Positions 1-11,756 of a DNA stretch of 64,000 nucleotides are shown here, piece by piece. Every line of letters begins with the position of its first letter. Within the stretch, counting starts at the first letter, position 1. This DNA is from Dysidea avara (taxonomy: Eukaryota > Porifera > Demospongiae > Dictyoceratida > Dysideidae). The notes under the pieces are model-generated. The model saw only the letters and a list, made by a program, of their open reading frames with translations. It was not told the DNA's origin and did no database searches. The stretch spans positions 41,917,391-41,981,390 of the forward strand of contig NC_089272.1 of the NCBI RefSeq assembly GCF_963678975.1, in the 5' to 3' direction. Made by a program: the position numbers and the translations under genes.

Positions 1-654
1 AGAAATTACAAAGTAAGCACATAATATTATAATTATTAAAGCATGTGGTCTGTGTGCACCACCAGTGGTTTAACCTTGGAACTAATACTACCCACAATAT
101 GTCAGTTACATTTTCATACTGCTCAGTTTAACTTAAATTAATTTTGTTAACACTTCCCAACAAAAATAATTATATACCTGTACGAGGGACCCAATGCAAG
201 AAATCATATTGAGGATAAAACAATCAAATAATTGATACCATATATACCAAAGAATGGACTAGAGTTTCAACACACAAACTCTTTCCTTACATAATTCATT
301 TAATAAAGTAAAATAAACCTGATAGAACAGTTACTATATTTACTACACACCCTATTACACTGACACATACCTCTACTCACCAAACACATCTTTATGACAT
401 ACCACTCCATCTTAACTGCTGCTGCTGACTTACCTGAAGCACAAGACACTATCGGGCCTGGATGCAGATATAGATGTACATTACAGCAACAAGGCAGGTA
501 AAATCAAACTACACAAGCATGGGTGAGTAACTGATCTTGTTGACAGGCTCCATGCAAGCTACAGTGACCAAAATTTCAAAAAAAAACAAAGTCACATCAT
601 ACTATTTTAACACATGTACAGGGTGATTCAGGGATCTAGTTAATACTCCAGTAT

Positions 655-953
655 CAGGGGCGGATCCAGAGTTTGGAAAGAGGGGGGGCACCTTGCTGAA
701 AAACAGTTGAAGACCAAAAAAAAGAGGTCACAACAATAATAGCTAGTGATCCTTTACCAAATATATCACGTCTGTTATGTAAAATAAAATCCTATTTATA
801 GCTTCATAGGTAAGCTACACTGCCTCATGAACATTGTGGCTCCTTTATTAGAGTAACTGACTGCTCTATTAGAGTATCTCGATCTTGTATGCAATTTCTT
901 GAAGGGGGGGGGGGGGCATTTGCCCCAAATGCCCCATCCTGGATCCGCCATTG
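655..953. mobile_element. hAT-like MITE with 5-bp target-site duplication
   Basis: It begins CAGGGGCGGATCC and ends GGATCCGCCATTG. It is flanked by AGTAT on both sides (650-654 and 954-958). Arm D at about 59,080-59,100 shows the empty site with one AGTAT. The ends and 5-bp duplication fit the hAT group with 5-bp TSDs (family knowledge). It is 299 bp, G-run rich near both ends and non-coding, with the recurrent CTATTAGAGTATCTCGATCT module inside at about 846-885. Confidence 0.8.
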
Positions 954-1024
954 AGTATACATACTTGTGCTTGGTCTGGAGAAGCAAAAGTAGAAAATAA
1001 ACACATAGCACAGGAAAAAATGTG

Positions 1025-1480
1025 GCATTTCCTTTAGCAGGATATGTGCAGGAAATGTACAGGACAGGTGACATTTCCAGCACATATCCGGGAGATGGAA
1101 ATGTACAGGAAATTTGCAAATTTCCTGTACATTTCCTACTACATGATAGGGCACAATTTCCTGCAGATTTCCTGCACTGGACATATGAAATTTCCTGCAG
1201 ATTTCTTCTATAAGGTATTTATGAAATTTCCAATACATTTCCTCTATACAATATCTATGGAATTTCCTATAGATTTCCCCTATACAATATCTATGAAATT
1301 TCCTGTTAATTTCCTCTATACAATATCTATGAAATTTCCTATAGATTTCCCCTATACAATATCTATGAAATTTCCTACAGATTTCCCTTATACAATATCT
1401 ATGACATTTCCAACAGATTTCTTCTATACAGTATTAATGAAATTTCAAATACATTTCTTGTACAGTATCAATGAAACTTA
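1025..1480 (+). repeat. Left subterminal repeat array of the CACTA-like element
   Basis: This stretch repeats short TTTCC/GGAAA-containing units. The first part carries AGGAAATGTACAGG-like words and their complements. The second part is a roughly 35-36-bp tandem unit built around ATGAAATTTCCTATAGATTT and CCCTATACAATATCT. A 154-residue open frame over it is a by-product of the repeat period. In CACTA elements such subterminal arrays bind the transposition proteins; that role here is inference. Confidence 0.75.
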
Positions 1481-2097
1481 CACATGTGGTAAAAACTGTA
1501 AACAATAATATCTACATGGTATTACATTATATACATGTACACAGTTACAAGGGTATAGTATAGCTACAAGTTAGTCACATAGTACAGTACCATATATCAG
1601 ATTTTGTGACCCATCACGAAATTTCTTTTGCTTGGGACAAAGTGTGATCACCTGGGCTGAACCTGTTTAATTGACTACCATCTTTATCATCATATCAGCA
1701 TGTTTACTCCTTAAGCTTGAGTTTTAACTTTCATTAGCTCATCGTGTCACTCCTTGCTAGATGTCTCTCTGCTCTCTTGGTGTATCGATGTCACTTAATA
1801 TCTTCTTGATTGATAGCTATTTCCACCTTGCCCTTAAGTTCAGCATATTACAGCTGCTCCACTTTATTGAAGTTTCTGCAAATTGTATAATGTAAATGAA
1901 TGCACGGTATAATACACATTAACAAAAAAAATGTAACCTACACTACAATATAACTATTTTTCTTGGACATTTAAGAAAGTTGAACGATGCAAGATTACTG
2001 AAAACAGATCCAGTGTAACCATACGAAAAATGTTTGTGGTCAGGGCCAACAAATGAAAAACTGAATACATTAATACTATGCATAGAAAACACATTAA

Positions 2098-2745
2098 TAG
2101 TAGGACCTAATGTATTTCGCAGACTGGACTCATGCACTGAACTAAACAGCTTCTTAACAGTTATCCAGGCATTATCTAGTTCCTATACCACTGGAAACAC
2201 CATTATCAAGCTAAAACTGTTGAAGCTGCTCTTCCTACAAAGTTAGAGTTCGCGAATGCACTAATTTAATAGAATGTTTACAAAACATGTGTACTTGTGC
2301 ATACTAGCAGTGGTGGAGGCTATTGTAGTTGCGTAGGATTAATTTCTTTGCTGCTTTACTGCTTAGTACTAGTGGATAGGCTACTGTGAATGACTAGAAG
2401 TAAATAGTTAGCGATGTTGTTAGTATTACGCTATCCGCTTAATGCTGCCCGCTAAGCTAGTTTACATCTAAAAATATGTTGTCACTATATAGACTGTGTA
2501 GAAAAGGCTATGTGTAGCCTATATCTAAACTATTTATGCACTATTATAACGTCTTGTAAATATTCTAATAAATTAGTGCACGTGCGATATTTGCAACTTT
2601 GTAGGAAGAGCAGCTTCAGTAGTTTTAGCTTGAAATTAGAGTCTACAGTGGTACAAGAACTAGGAAATTCCTGGATAATTGTTAAGAAGCTGTTTCTAAC
2701 TTAGTGTGAGTCCACTCCACAAAATACATTAGGCCTATTAGTAGC
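2098..2745. mobile_element. Fold-back element (about 170-bp inverted repeats)
   Basis: The stretch 2,102-2,275 is the imperfect reverse complement of 2,562-2,735. The shared words include CCTAATGTATTT at the outer ends and AAGCTGCTCTTCCTACAAAG at the inner side. The spacer of about 290 bp shows nothing recognisable. It is nested in the CACTA-like element. Short open frames in each arm mirror one another and are not genes. No target duplication was identified. Confidence 0.6.
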
Positions 2746-4641
2746 AGGTTGGCAGCTATTCTTGAAAACTAGCTCCTTAAGTGGCTGAAGTACAGCAGAA
2801 TCAATACCAAAATCTTTGGCTGGCTGTTGAAGGCCATCCACCACTGATTCTCATGAAGCGAGGTCCTCGTGTCAAAGCAAGAAAATGTGACTAGAGCCTG
2901 ACAGGGCACCCAGAAAACATAACCTCAAGAAACCAGTTTTGAGCATCAAAATCGCCAGATAGTTTGATAGTGTAGCTACCCACTAGAGTTGGTCGTTCAA
3001 TTTTCCCTGGTGTATAATTTGGATCCGCTTTCTAAAATCAAGTTACAAATAATGGTAAAGTACTGTGTGGTATTATGTTCAATCCAAATGAACCTGGGAA
3101 TGCATACATACTACTCAAGGTACTACTTAGCACAATTACTGTAGGCAAGATATGAGCAATGTAGGATATAAGGTTACACATATTTTGAACAGGATGTCTG
3201 TTTGTGGCCTTGTTTAATGATACACCACAGAATAAACACATACTACAAACAAATACATAATTACAAACAAGACTTGTAATCACAAAAGAGAACCTCACCT
3301 ACAGACCAGGTGACACATCAACGACATTCAGTAACAGCTCAAACTCAATTGTATTTTGGCATCCTGAGGTCCGATGGACTTTTTCAACAGGTGCTATAGT
3401 CTTAATGATGTTCACCATCTTGGCAAAGCTACCATTCTCTTAATATATCTGGTGATACATTCTGCTGACGAGTAACACTATATTTATATCTCCAGACATA
3501 CTACTCTATTGATGAGTGCGATTTTGATAACCTGGATATAATAAATATTTGTGTACTGGACTAGGCGACTCTAAATGATGCCTACCTTGTTTTCCTGCAC
3601 CGAGTTGTAGTAAGAAGAGCTTGTTTGTTTCCTCACATTAGAAGCAGTGGCAATAATACCATTCCTTTTCACATACCCATATGGAATTACAGTTGTTAAG
3701 GTAGGCGGGTGATGTGCGAGTAGTGACTTGAGTCCAGAACCCCTCGAGTCGAGACGGCCGCTTCACTGGCATTCTTTTATTTCACTACTTGCTTGCGGAA
3801 TCTTCTCTTTCTCTATGTCACAGAAGAACGCTTCGATTCTCTCCAACTTTCTGCCAGCACCTGCCAACGTCGCCATTTTTAATGTTCCCGCGCAGCATAA
3901 CAAACGCCTCAACTTTTGTCAGAAACAAGTTGATGTTGTGCTACTTCTAAAAACCAGGCGCCATGCAGCTAGCTAACTCATCTGGAATAACTATAGACAG
4001 TATATACTACTATGAATTAACCAACTATGTATTACTACTTTACCATATGGTAGTTTGGGTTGTGCAATAATATAATTAGCTGTTTCTCGTAATTCATGAA
4101 ATATTCGTAATTCATTCAATTACGTTGCTATGCACTGCTAAGGAAGCGTTTGTTAAATAAACCGCTTTTACCAACATATTACGCACAAAACTATCTTCTA
4201 AACTGTTTTATAGTGTGACTAACGTGTTTTTTCCCACAAATTCTCTCAACAAAGCCTCAAAGCTGCTCTTCATTTTCGTTCGCGTACGTAAGGGATACGC
4301 CCCCTTTCAACTCGAAGCGATAGGCTATTCCTGGCAGTGTACGAGGCCTGCACCGTTGTTTTTCAGTTGCTAAATGCCTGAAAACCTCAAGGGGAAGGTA
4401 GTCTGAGGAAAGTCACCACACCCGTATTTCAGTCCGCCGAAAAGAAACCACCTCAGAGCAAATTTCACCTGTGCAGAAGTTTAATACAGACTTCATTTCA
4501 CTTTTACTTCTTACGTAAAAGCTGCTTTCACCGTTATTAAACGATTTTGCTCACGTGGGTGTGTACGGACAAACATAGGTAGATAGGTACATAGGTAGAT
4601 AGATAGGTACACACACACACTTTTACGGAAACAATTACAGT

Positions 4642-4698
4642 AAACCAGGCGCACGCCTACAGCCGGCCTTCGGCCGGCTGTGGGCGTGCGCCTGGTTT
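4642..4698. repeat. 57-nt GC-rich hairpin
   Basis: AAACCAGGCGCACGCC begins a 27-nt arm that is mirrored by GGCGTGCGCCTGGTTT, with a 3-nt TTC loop and a single T/C difference in the stem. The GC-rich stem stands out from AT-rich surroundings. It lies just after a tetranucleotide and CA simple-repeat run (about 4,575-4,620) and 120 bp before the Tc1-like element. It could be a terminal hairpin of a small mobile element; nothing shows that it is transcribed. Confidence 0.8.
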
Positions 4699-4819
4699 AA
4701 AAAAACTATTAAGTTGCGCGCTTAGGTTAAAATCGATCGGTTAAAATTCTTGCTCTTTGCGACCCACCCAACCTTTTACTCTAGAAGAGAAAGAGAGTAT
4801 CTTCCCTCATATTATGTAC

Positions 4820-6805
4820 AGCTATAGTACGTTCGCGTTGAGCTGAATCCTGAGTTGTTGATTAAGAAGCCATACAAGATCAAAGGCTTTAAACATAATG
4901 TTTATGACGCATTTATTCGTAAGCCCATGTTACGGGCGCGCACTTAATTGTTGAGAATATGTCGTCCAGTGTACCGTCAGCGAGTGCGGAGCGAAACCCT
5001 TTTGGGAAGACGTTAAACAGCCAAACGAAGTATCTACTTATGAAACTATGGGAGTACTTTAAGCAAGAAGCGAAGAAATGTAAAATTTCTATCAACATCA
5101 CGGAGAGAATCTCGAAGGCCACCGGCATTGTATCATGCCTTCTTTGCTGGGTTTTGGCATACATTACGCCACGCAGGGATTTCAAGGACATCCATTAGAA
5201 TGGAGCACCGCAAGAAAGGCGATTTATTTACGCCAAGAAAAGGTACAAAATGCACTTTGCACAAGCCCGCTCAATTCTTTATCGTCAGGTACAAATGTCC
5301 ACGAGTCCTTGTTGATACAGACAGTTTTAACCCAGATACTATCAGACAAGATCCATTCATTGTACGGAAGGGAGGAAATCTATCGCTCTCAAAGATTTTG
5401 GTAAGTTAAATTTTGAAACCTGGAACTTTGTCACTTACTCCGTCTTAGGCCAACTTAAGAATGATGGTGTTTTCTCTGGGGGTAGAACATTGCTTTAAAG
5501 AGTGTTGAGTGATATGGGATTTAAGTACAAGACGATTAATGATAAGAGGTTAGCATTGCAACTGTTTGTGCTTTAATTTCACTACACTTATATGCAGGGT
5601 ATGCTATGAGCAGCCCTGCATAGTCCATCAGTATCATAAATATTAAAGACGAACGAGGTGCAACAGAACTGAAGGAAGACCAGTTGTGTATTTGGATGAG
5701 ACTTGGGTAATGAAGAACTTCTAGAGCAATTCCTCATCCAAATCAGCAGTCATAGTGAAGATGGTGATGGTGGTATTAATGAATTGTCCACTAGCAGCAG
5801 CGGGTCCAAGTCTTCTTTTGGGCTTACTTCATCTGATGTAAGATTGTTTGATATTTGCAGCATTGGTGTTATAACTTGATTTTGTTCCCCAGGAGTCATC
5901 AGGTAGCTGGGATTAAACTCTGTGAAGTACATAAAAATACAGATGAAGTACGTGTAAGTGTGTGCACTTTAATAAAAAATATCATTGCTTTATTGTGCTA
6001 TCCGAAGTTGAACATACCATCCCTTGTATATTAAATCAGTGCAGGAGTGTTTGGAAGTCACTACAGGTACTATCAGCCCAAATTCATACAAACAGTATTA
6101 TTTCATTTGTTGAAACTTTTAGAGTTTTTTGGGAATGTAACTTCAAAAACAAAATGCTGGCTGGAAAAACTGTGTACATGTGTGGCGAAGTGATGAGAAA
6201 AGTATTAAAATGACAAATTGACTAAATGGGAACAGAAGACGATAGTCAGCTGTGGTGAATGTGAAGTAAAATACATGTTGTTTGGCTCACTTGCAGGAAC
6301 ACCAATGCTACATAACGGATTTTGAGCTGTTATATGGTTTTTTTCTCTTTTGAGGCTGAAGAAGTTTTTACCTGAATATAAGCAGGCCACTTATCTTCTA
6401 AATACAGTGCAACAGTGGCCCCAGCTCTTCTACTTATGCAACTCTGTTTTACACACACAACATCTGTTTTATTTTTCTTGTAAAAGTGTATTACAGCCTC
6501 TTACATAAGGGATGGTGAAATCATGCGTGTTGAGGGCGGGTATGTGACGTCTGGCTTCGCCACAAACATGTGTCAACATGACCATCAAAGGGCCGCGCTT
6601 TAGAGGCTTCCCCATTGAAAATGTATGGCGAAACTTTACAGTGCCATAACGGGAGTGTCTTACATTCGAATGAAGCGCTTTTAATATATTTTTAGCGGAT
6701 CGAGAAGCGCTACGTATCGAGCTATACAGGAGCCCCATGCGATGTAGCAATCGTAAGTTATTAATCGTTTTTGAGGGTTCAGCTCAACGCGAACGTACTA
6801 TAGCT
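4820..6805 (+). mobile_element. Tc1/IS630-related transposon, about 2 kb, decayed
   Basis: AGCTATAGTACGTTCGCGTT at the left end is repeated in reverse complement at the right end (about 6,775-6,805) and extends into GAGCTGAA. A TA duplication next to GTACGTTC is possible, but the palindromic ends leave the exact boundary ambiguous. The element encloses a broken transposase gene at 4,959-5,720. It is nested in the CACTA-like element, which is itself nested in arm A. Confidence 0.7.
4959..5720 (+). pseudogene. DDE transposase pseudogene (Tc1/IS630-like, 'YLDETW' type)
   Basis: Transposases of this family cut and paste their own element in the nucleus. From the ATG at 4,959 the frame reads MSSSVPSASAERN, then a helix-rich N-terminal stretch ending ITERISKATGIV, typical of the helix-turn-helix region. 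After a frame disruption the conserved words VDTDSFNPDTIR, DGVFSGGRT, LSDMGFKYK and YEQPCIVHQ appear in changing frames. It ends with VVYLDETWV at about 5,680-5,712, which holds the first-half catalytic acidic residue. Two candidate GT-AG introns of 48 and 49 nt sit at 5,401-5,448 and 5,549-5,597. The catalytic part after DETW is not recognisable, so the gene looks truncated as well as frameshifted. Confidence 0.7.
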
Positions 6806-7039
6806 AAATATTATACGTAGCTATACCATAGATTATATAGAGGACTATTATCTATGGTTTTAAACTCTAGTGCACAGACTAACGTACGAGAAGCCATACA
6901 ATTGCACGTAAAAGTTTGCTACTTGATATTATTTCAGCCATTCAGTACACTCAGACTTACTTCAAAGATTCTGTTGAGCAGCATGCAACTGTCAGCACTC
7001 AACTAAATTACATTAAAAATGCTTTCAGATTGCTGCATC

Positions 7040-7195
7040 TCAGGCTTGAGTGATGATTTTAAAAATTTTCCTGGTGGAGGGGGGGGGGGGGGGGGGGGGC
7101 TGCCCCCAAACCCCTTTGAAAATATGCTATAATTGCTATGCCTTCAACTGTGGTGGCCCACCCGCCCCTATTTTGCCAGAGCCAGCCCTGCTTGG
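7040..7195. mobile_element. Old hAT-like MITE fragment with a long G run
   Basis: TTTTCCTGGTGGAGG leads into an unbroken G run and then GCTGCCCCCAAACCCC. It resembles the internal 3' part of the hAT-like element at 57,606-58,483, where TTTTCCTGGGGGGG is followed by GCATGCCCCCAGACCCC. Termini are not clear. The open frame through the G run is spurious. Confidence 0.4.
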
Positions 7196-7410
7196 TAGTT
7201 TTGTTTGGTTACACTTTGGTTCACACTTATCAGATTTCATCAATTTAATTGTTCAGGACAAGTAGTGCAATCTGGATCCAGAGGCAGAGATGGTTTCAGT
7301 GCCCACAGGTGATTAGTGCTGTGAGCAACTGACAATCTGGCTCAGTGCCCAAGACATGCTGAAACACGTAGTAGCTACTGTAATACATGAAGGAGTTGAT
7401 TATATAATTA

Positions 7411-7709
7411 CAGGGGAGGATCCAGACTTTTAAAAGGGGGGGTTCCACTTTAAATTGCAACTTCAGTCTAGCTGTAAGTCGAATATCAAAAAAAAGGTCA
7501 TTACCTGCTGACAATATATAGCTGCCCCTCACCATAGATGCCCTCACCAACTACATTTCCTTATTTATAACTGTATACATATAGCTTGCTACACTGCTCC
7601 TCAAAAGACTACTGTGACTTCTCTATTAGAGTATCTCGAGTAAGAGAGGCTCTTCTTTCAAAAGGGGTGTTCCATGGAACCCTTTGAACCCCCCCTGGAT
7701 CTGCCCCTG
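7411..7709. mobile_element. hAT-like MITE, 5-bp target duplication with one mismatch
   Basis: It starts CAGGGGAGGATCCAGAC and ends CCCTGGATCTGCCCCTG. The flanks AATTA and AATTC agree in four of five bases. It is 299 bp, the same length as the element at 655-953. The shared CTATTAGAGTATCTCGA module is at about 7,622-7,641. It is non-coding and nested in the CACTA-like element. Confidence 0.7.
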
Positions 7710-8999
7710 AATTCGATACAGAATTTTGAATGTATGATCAGCTTTGGCTACACAGCATGCATGTGCAATTCCCACTGAGCCAAACTGGAAATTGACAAAT
7801 AGCTACACCAAATCTTTTAAGTGCATTCTATGTAAGTAATTATGCATCAGATGTAAAGCAAAAGCACACATCACAATGTCAACCCCATTTGATGTGGTGT
7901 CAAACTCATACATTATGTAGAGTCGTTTTTCTACAATAAAGTGTGTGGGAATACTACCTTAAATAGACATATACTTCTTGTAGCCACTATAGCTCCTAAT
8001 GGTGTTCAGTCCCCTTCATTGACAATAGTCTCTCAACTGACCACCCTATAGTTTGTGGCTGCTGATAGTAAAATATCTGAGTTGAGTTAGCTACATATAC
8101 GTATGCTGGTGAGAATTTTATAAATTTATCCCAGAAATTTTATTGTAGTTGTAGTGGCACAATGGATCCTAGCCACTACTGCTATGATCCAGTAGCAGTA
8201 GTGGCTACTGGATGGTAGCTTCATTGGTTTCGTATACATAATTATGTGTGACCTGGTTATAGTGGTACTCCTCTGGTAAGAGTAGAAAGGTGTGTGCTGA
8301 AGTTCCAACAGGTACTGTAGAAAATGTATGGGAGATGAGTTTCCCAGTTCGCTGTGTATAGAAAATTGTTCCAGCTCATCGATAAAATGATTTTTTGCTT
8401 ATTGTGAGATGACACATAACAGCCTATAATATTATTTAATTTTATGGTGATCCTGTGTAATTCATAATACAAAGTGACATAATTATGCAAAGGTTGCTTG
8501 TTTTCTGTTTTGTGCCATGGTTACCAATGGGGCTCAATAGAGAGTGTCTGGAAAGCCACCCATTTGTTTGTTTAACCATTACTAGCACTTACAAATTGTG
8601 GCAAACCTATTATATCAAACAGCATGTAGCATGTTTTGAGCTGTAACAATTTGTTATTACATATATAGGTATATTGATCACGAGATTAAAGTTTGGTGCA
8701 TGGGTTAATTTCTATATTCTGCAAGACAACAAAAACTGTGAAGTGTGCAATAGAATTTTCAGTGGATGCAGATATATTCATGTAATAATTCTACCTTTAG
8801 CTACCAGTTAAACTGCATAGTACAAACTGAAAATAAAATTATTGCAAAATTCTAAAGTAATTTGAGCTGAAGTGTAACCATATCAATTTAAAATTTCCAT
8901 AGTAACTACAAATCAATGACAGTAAAAGTGGCATGTGTCAAACTTATATTACATGCCTAACTGCAAACTACCATAACAGGTGATATGTACTAATACAGA

Positions 9000-9485
9000 A
9001 AATGCACCAGAAATGTAAACAAATTACCTTGAAATTTCCGCATAACTGGAAATCACCTGGACAGGTGGTATGTACTAGTACAGGAAATGTTCCAGAAATG
9101 TGAACAAAGAACTCCTTGACAAAATATGGTTGTGGAATTTCCTGCACAACTGGAAATTAGATGGAAGAGTGATATGTAGAAGTACAGGAAATGAGTCAGA
9201 AATGTAAACCAAAAAATTCCTTGACATTTCCAGTTCCAGGAAATGTGACATTTCCTGCATGAGTGGAAATTGCCTGGAAAGGTGGCATGTATTAGAGCAG
9301 GAAATGTGCCAGAAATATGAACAAAATATTCCTTGACATTTTTGAAAGTGGCATTTCCTGCAAAACTGGAATCACTTGGAAAGGTGATATGTACAAGTAC
9401 AGGAAATGTGTCAGAAATTCAAAGAGAAAATTTCCTTGACATTTCCTGTACCGATATAACCGCCGGAAATGTGGTATTTTTTGCT
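9000..9485 (-). repeat. Right subterminal repeat array of the CACTA-like element
   Basis: About five units of roughly 90-120 bp repeat the words ACAGGAAATG, CCAGAAATGTGAACA, TTCCTTGACATTTC and TGGAAATCACCTGGA. They use the same TTTCC/GGAAA core as the left array. The array runs into the right terminal repeat. Paired subterminal arrays at both ends of an 8.5-kb unit support the CACTA-like assignment. Confidence 0.75.
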
Positions 9486-9869
9486 GTGTAGTATGCAGCT
9501 CATCACAGTGTGCACCACCAGTAAAACTGAAACTACCAATAATTGCTGTTACTTTATTTCTTTCATATAGGTAAAATTTAAACTTAGATTTTTAACTATT
9601 CTGCCAAAAAAAACCTGCATGAGGAATCCAATGCAGAAGTACTATGTAGGACAAAACATCATTGCAGAAAACGTACCATATGTTGGCACCAAAGAACGGA
9701 CTATAGTTTCCACTGCATTAACCTCTTAATTTCCTCACTTCTCAACCATGGTACATTCAAAATTTGCAGCAGAACACAATCATCGGACTACTGACTTGTT
9801 GTCTGCATGATTACTGTATATTCTGCATGTACAATACATACAGTATTCAGTGTTGGTGATTCAATCACT

Positions 9870-10720
9870 TGAAGTGGTATCTCACTATAGTCAATGATGT
9901 ATCAAACATCAAGTAGCTAAACTAGTCAATAGTGTCATGTAAATAGTCAATGGTGATTCATCAAGCATCAGTAGCTACAACAGACCAAGGTGGTGTATCA
10001 AACATCAAGAAGCTTTACTAGTCAATGGTGATGTGTAAACCATCTCACAATAGTCAGTGATGTGTCAAATATCAAGTGGATGTAATTAATAGTCAATGGT
10101 GGTGTGTAACCCTTCTCAGAACAGTCTATATTGATGTTTGAATAGCTAGAATAGTCAATGCAGGTGTGTTAACTATTTCACAATAGTCAATGATGTGTCA
10201 AACATCAAGTAACTAGAATAGTCAATGGTCCGGTGGTGTGTAAACCATCTCACAACAGTTGATCGCCATGTGATGTGTCGTACATCAAGTATCTAGAATG
10301 GTCAATGGTGGGGTATTACACACCAACATTGGCTATTAAAGCTACTTGAAGTTTCATTGACTGTTGTGAGATGGTTTACATACAACCATTTACTATTCTA
10401 GCTACTTGATGTTTGACGCATCACATTGACTGTTGTGAGATGGTTTACACACAGTGTGTAAACCATCTCACTTACAGCAGTCCATGGTTATCTTTCAAGG
10501 ATCAAGCAGCTAGAATAGTCAATAGTGGTATGTAAACCACCTCATAATAGTCAGTGAAGTGTTAGAGATCAAGTAGCTAGAATGGTCAATTGCCCACTGG
10601 TGTTAAACCATCTCACAACAGTCTATGGTGATGCATCAAGCATCACGTAGTTGGAATAGCAAAGGTTTACATGCCACCTGGTTACTTGATGTTTGATACA
10701 TTACGTCTGATACTTGACAT
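9870..10720. repeat. Minisatellite block 1 of arm A (about 68-bp unit, orientation switches)
   Basis: Units carry ATCAAGTAGCTAGAATAGTC followed by AATGGTGGTGTGTAAACC and ATCTCACAATAGTCA. From about 10,330 the orientation reverses (GACTGTTGTGAGATGG and ATTCTAGCTACTTGATG), then flips back at a palindrome near 10,435-10,472 centred on CACACAGTGTG. The same block with the same switches occurs in the other three arms, so the inversions predate arm duplication. Confidence 0.85.
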
Positions 10721-11295
10721 GGATTGAATCTACAGTGACATCTGTCTTAGTGGCCACCTGCTAAAAAGACCACCTCTAAAAAAAGTTTCTCTAGTTAGAC
10801 ATTTTTATGTTAACCCACCACAACCTTTGGCCTATGAAGGCCAAAAAATTTCGTCCCAAAAACCATTTTAGACAAACAGATGGACTCTGATATTATAAAG
10901 ATTCTAGCTTATCACTGACTGTTACATTGAGATGATGATAATGGACACCTTCCAGCATAGAATTACCATGATATATACAGGTAGCTCTGTCTTCCGCTTT
11001 CGAAAATGAAGTGCATGTCTCTATAGGAAAAGTTTATTCCCCACTGTAAGTGTTGTATTGATATAATACTAAAATGCACGCTACTAAAGTCAGTTCAGTT
11101 GTTTACTAAAAGCTCAGTTTAACTCATAAATATGTATGGTGTACGGTGTAGCTACACTACATTACAACAATAGTCAACCACAACTTCTCAAATCAATAAT
11201 ATCCTGCTGGGATGTTATATATACAAGAGTAATGTATGATAATATACAGGAAATGGTCAGTATAATGAGGTGATATTATTAATGAGGTCATAAAA

Positions 11296-11546
11296 TGTGA
11301 CCAGGCCTGCAAAAATAGGGCATGTGGGCACAAACTACACCCTGTCACTCTACAGGTCATATCTCAGTATTGGAACAGAATATGTGCATTCTGTAACTTG
11401 CATCATAAAGCCAATTAAATGGATAAAGAGAGCTAAGAATTGTATTGTCATAGCACAATGGTACAAAAAGTTATGAGTGATGAAGTTTTGAAAAGGTAGG
11501 TTAAAACCATGTGCCCACATGCCCTATTTTCGCAGGCCCAGTCACA
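11296..11546. mobile_element. GTGAC-ended MITE (about 250 bp)
   Basis: It starts TGTGACCAGGCCTGCAAAAA and ends in the inverted form, TTTTCGCAGGCCCAGTCACA. Arm B at about 43,650 reads straight from ATAAAATG into TACCTTAGC, which is the empty site. The duplicated flank is 2-6 bp depending on where the palindromic ends are cut. A sister copy is at 18,632-18,882. It is non-coding; the superfamily was not identified. Confidence 0.75.
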
Positions 11547-11756
11547 AATGTACCTTAGCTGTGTTCCAGACCTACTTGACTTGGCCACTAAAACAAAACA
11601 GTTTAAAGTCATTAGCTAGACATTGCACTGCAGTTTTTTTACCCTGCTATTATCAGAATTCTTTTAAGACACACAAGATTACTGTAGTTGTACATTTATA
11701 ATAGATCACCATATCATAATTTTTTGTTGTGCCATCATCGATCATTGAATTTGAGG

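Larger units (their letters stand above)
1009..9488. mobile_element. 8.48-kb CACTA-like (EnSpm/CMC) element, non-autonomous or decayed
   Basis: The left end reads CACAGGAAAAAAT and the right end ATTTTTTGCTGTG, an imperfect terminal inverted repeat that continues into CATTTCC. The 3-bp TAG is duplicated at 1,006-1,008 and 9,489-9,491. Arm B (about 41,780) and arms C and D carry the uninterrupted site. CAC termini, 3-bp TSD and dense subterminal repeats are hallmarks of the CACTA superfamily. No CACTA transposase was recognised inside. The interior contains other nested elements and decayed sequence. Confidence 0.75.

Noticed and set aside
1044..1508. 154-residue open frame with KFPIDFPYTISM-like repeats
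   Set aside because: The frame is open only because the underlying subterminal DNA repeat has a period compatible with one frame. There is no homology or splice context.
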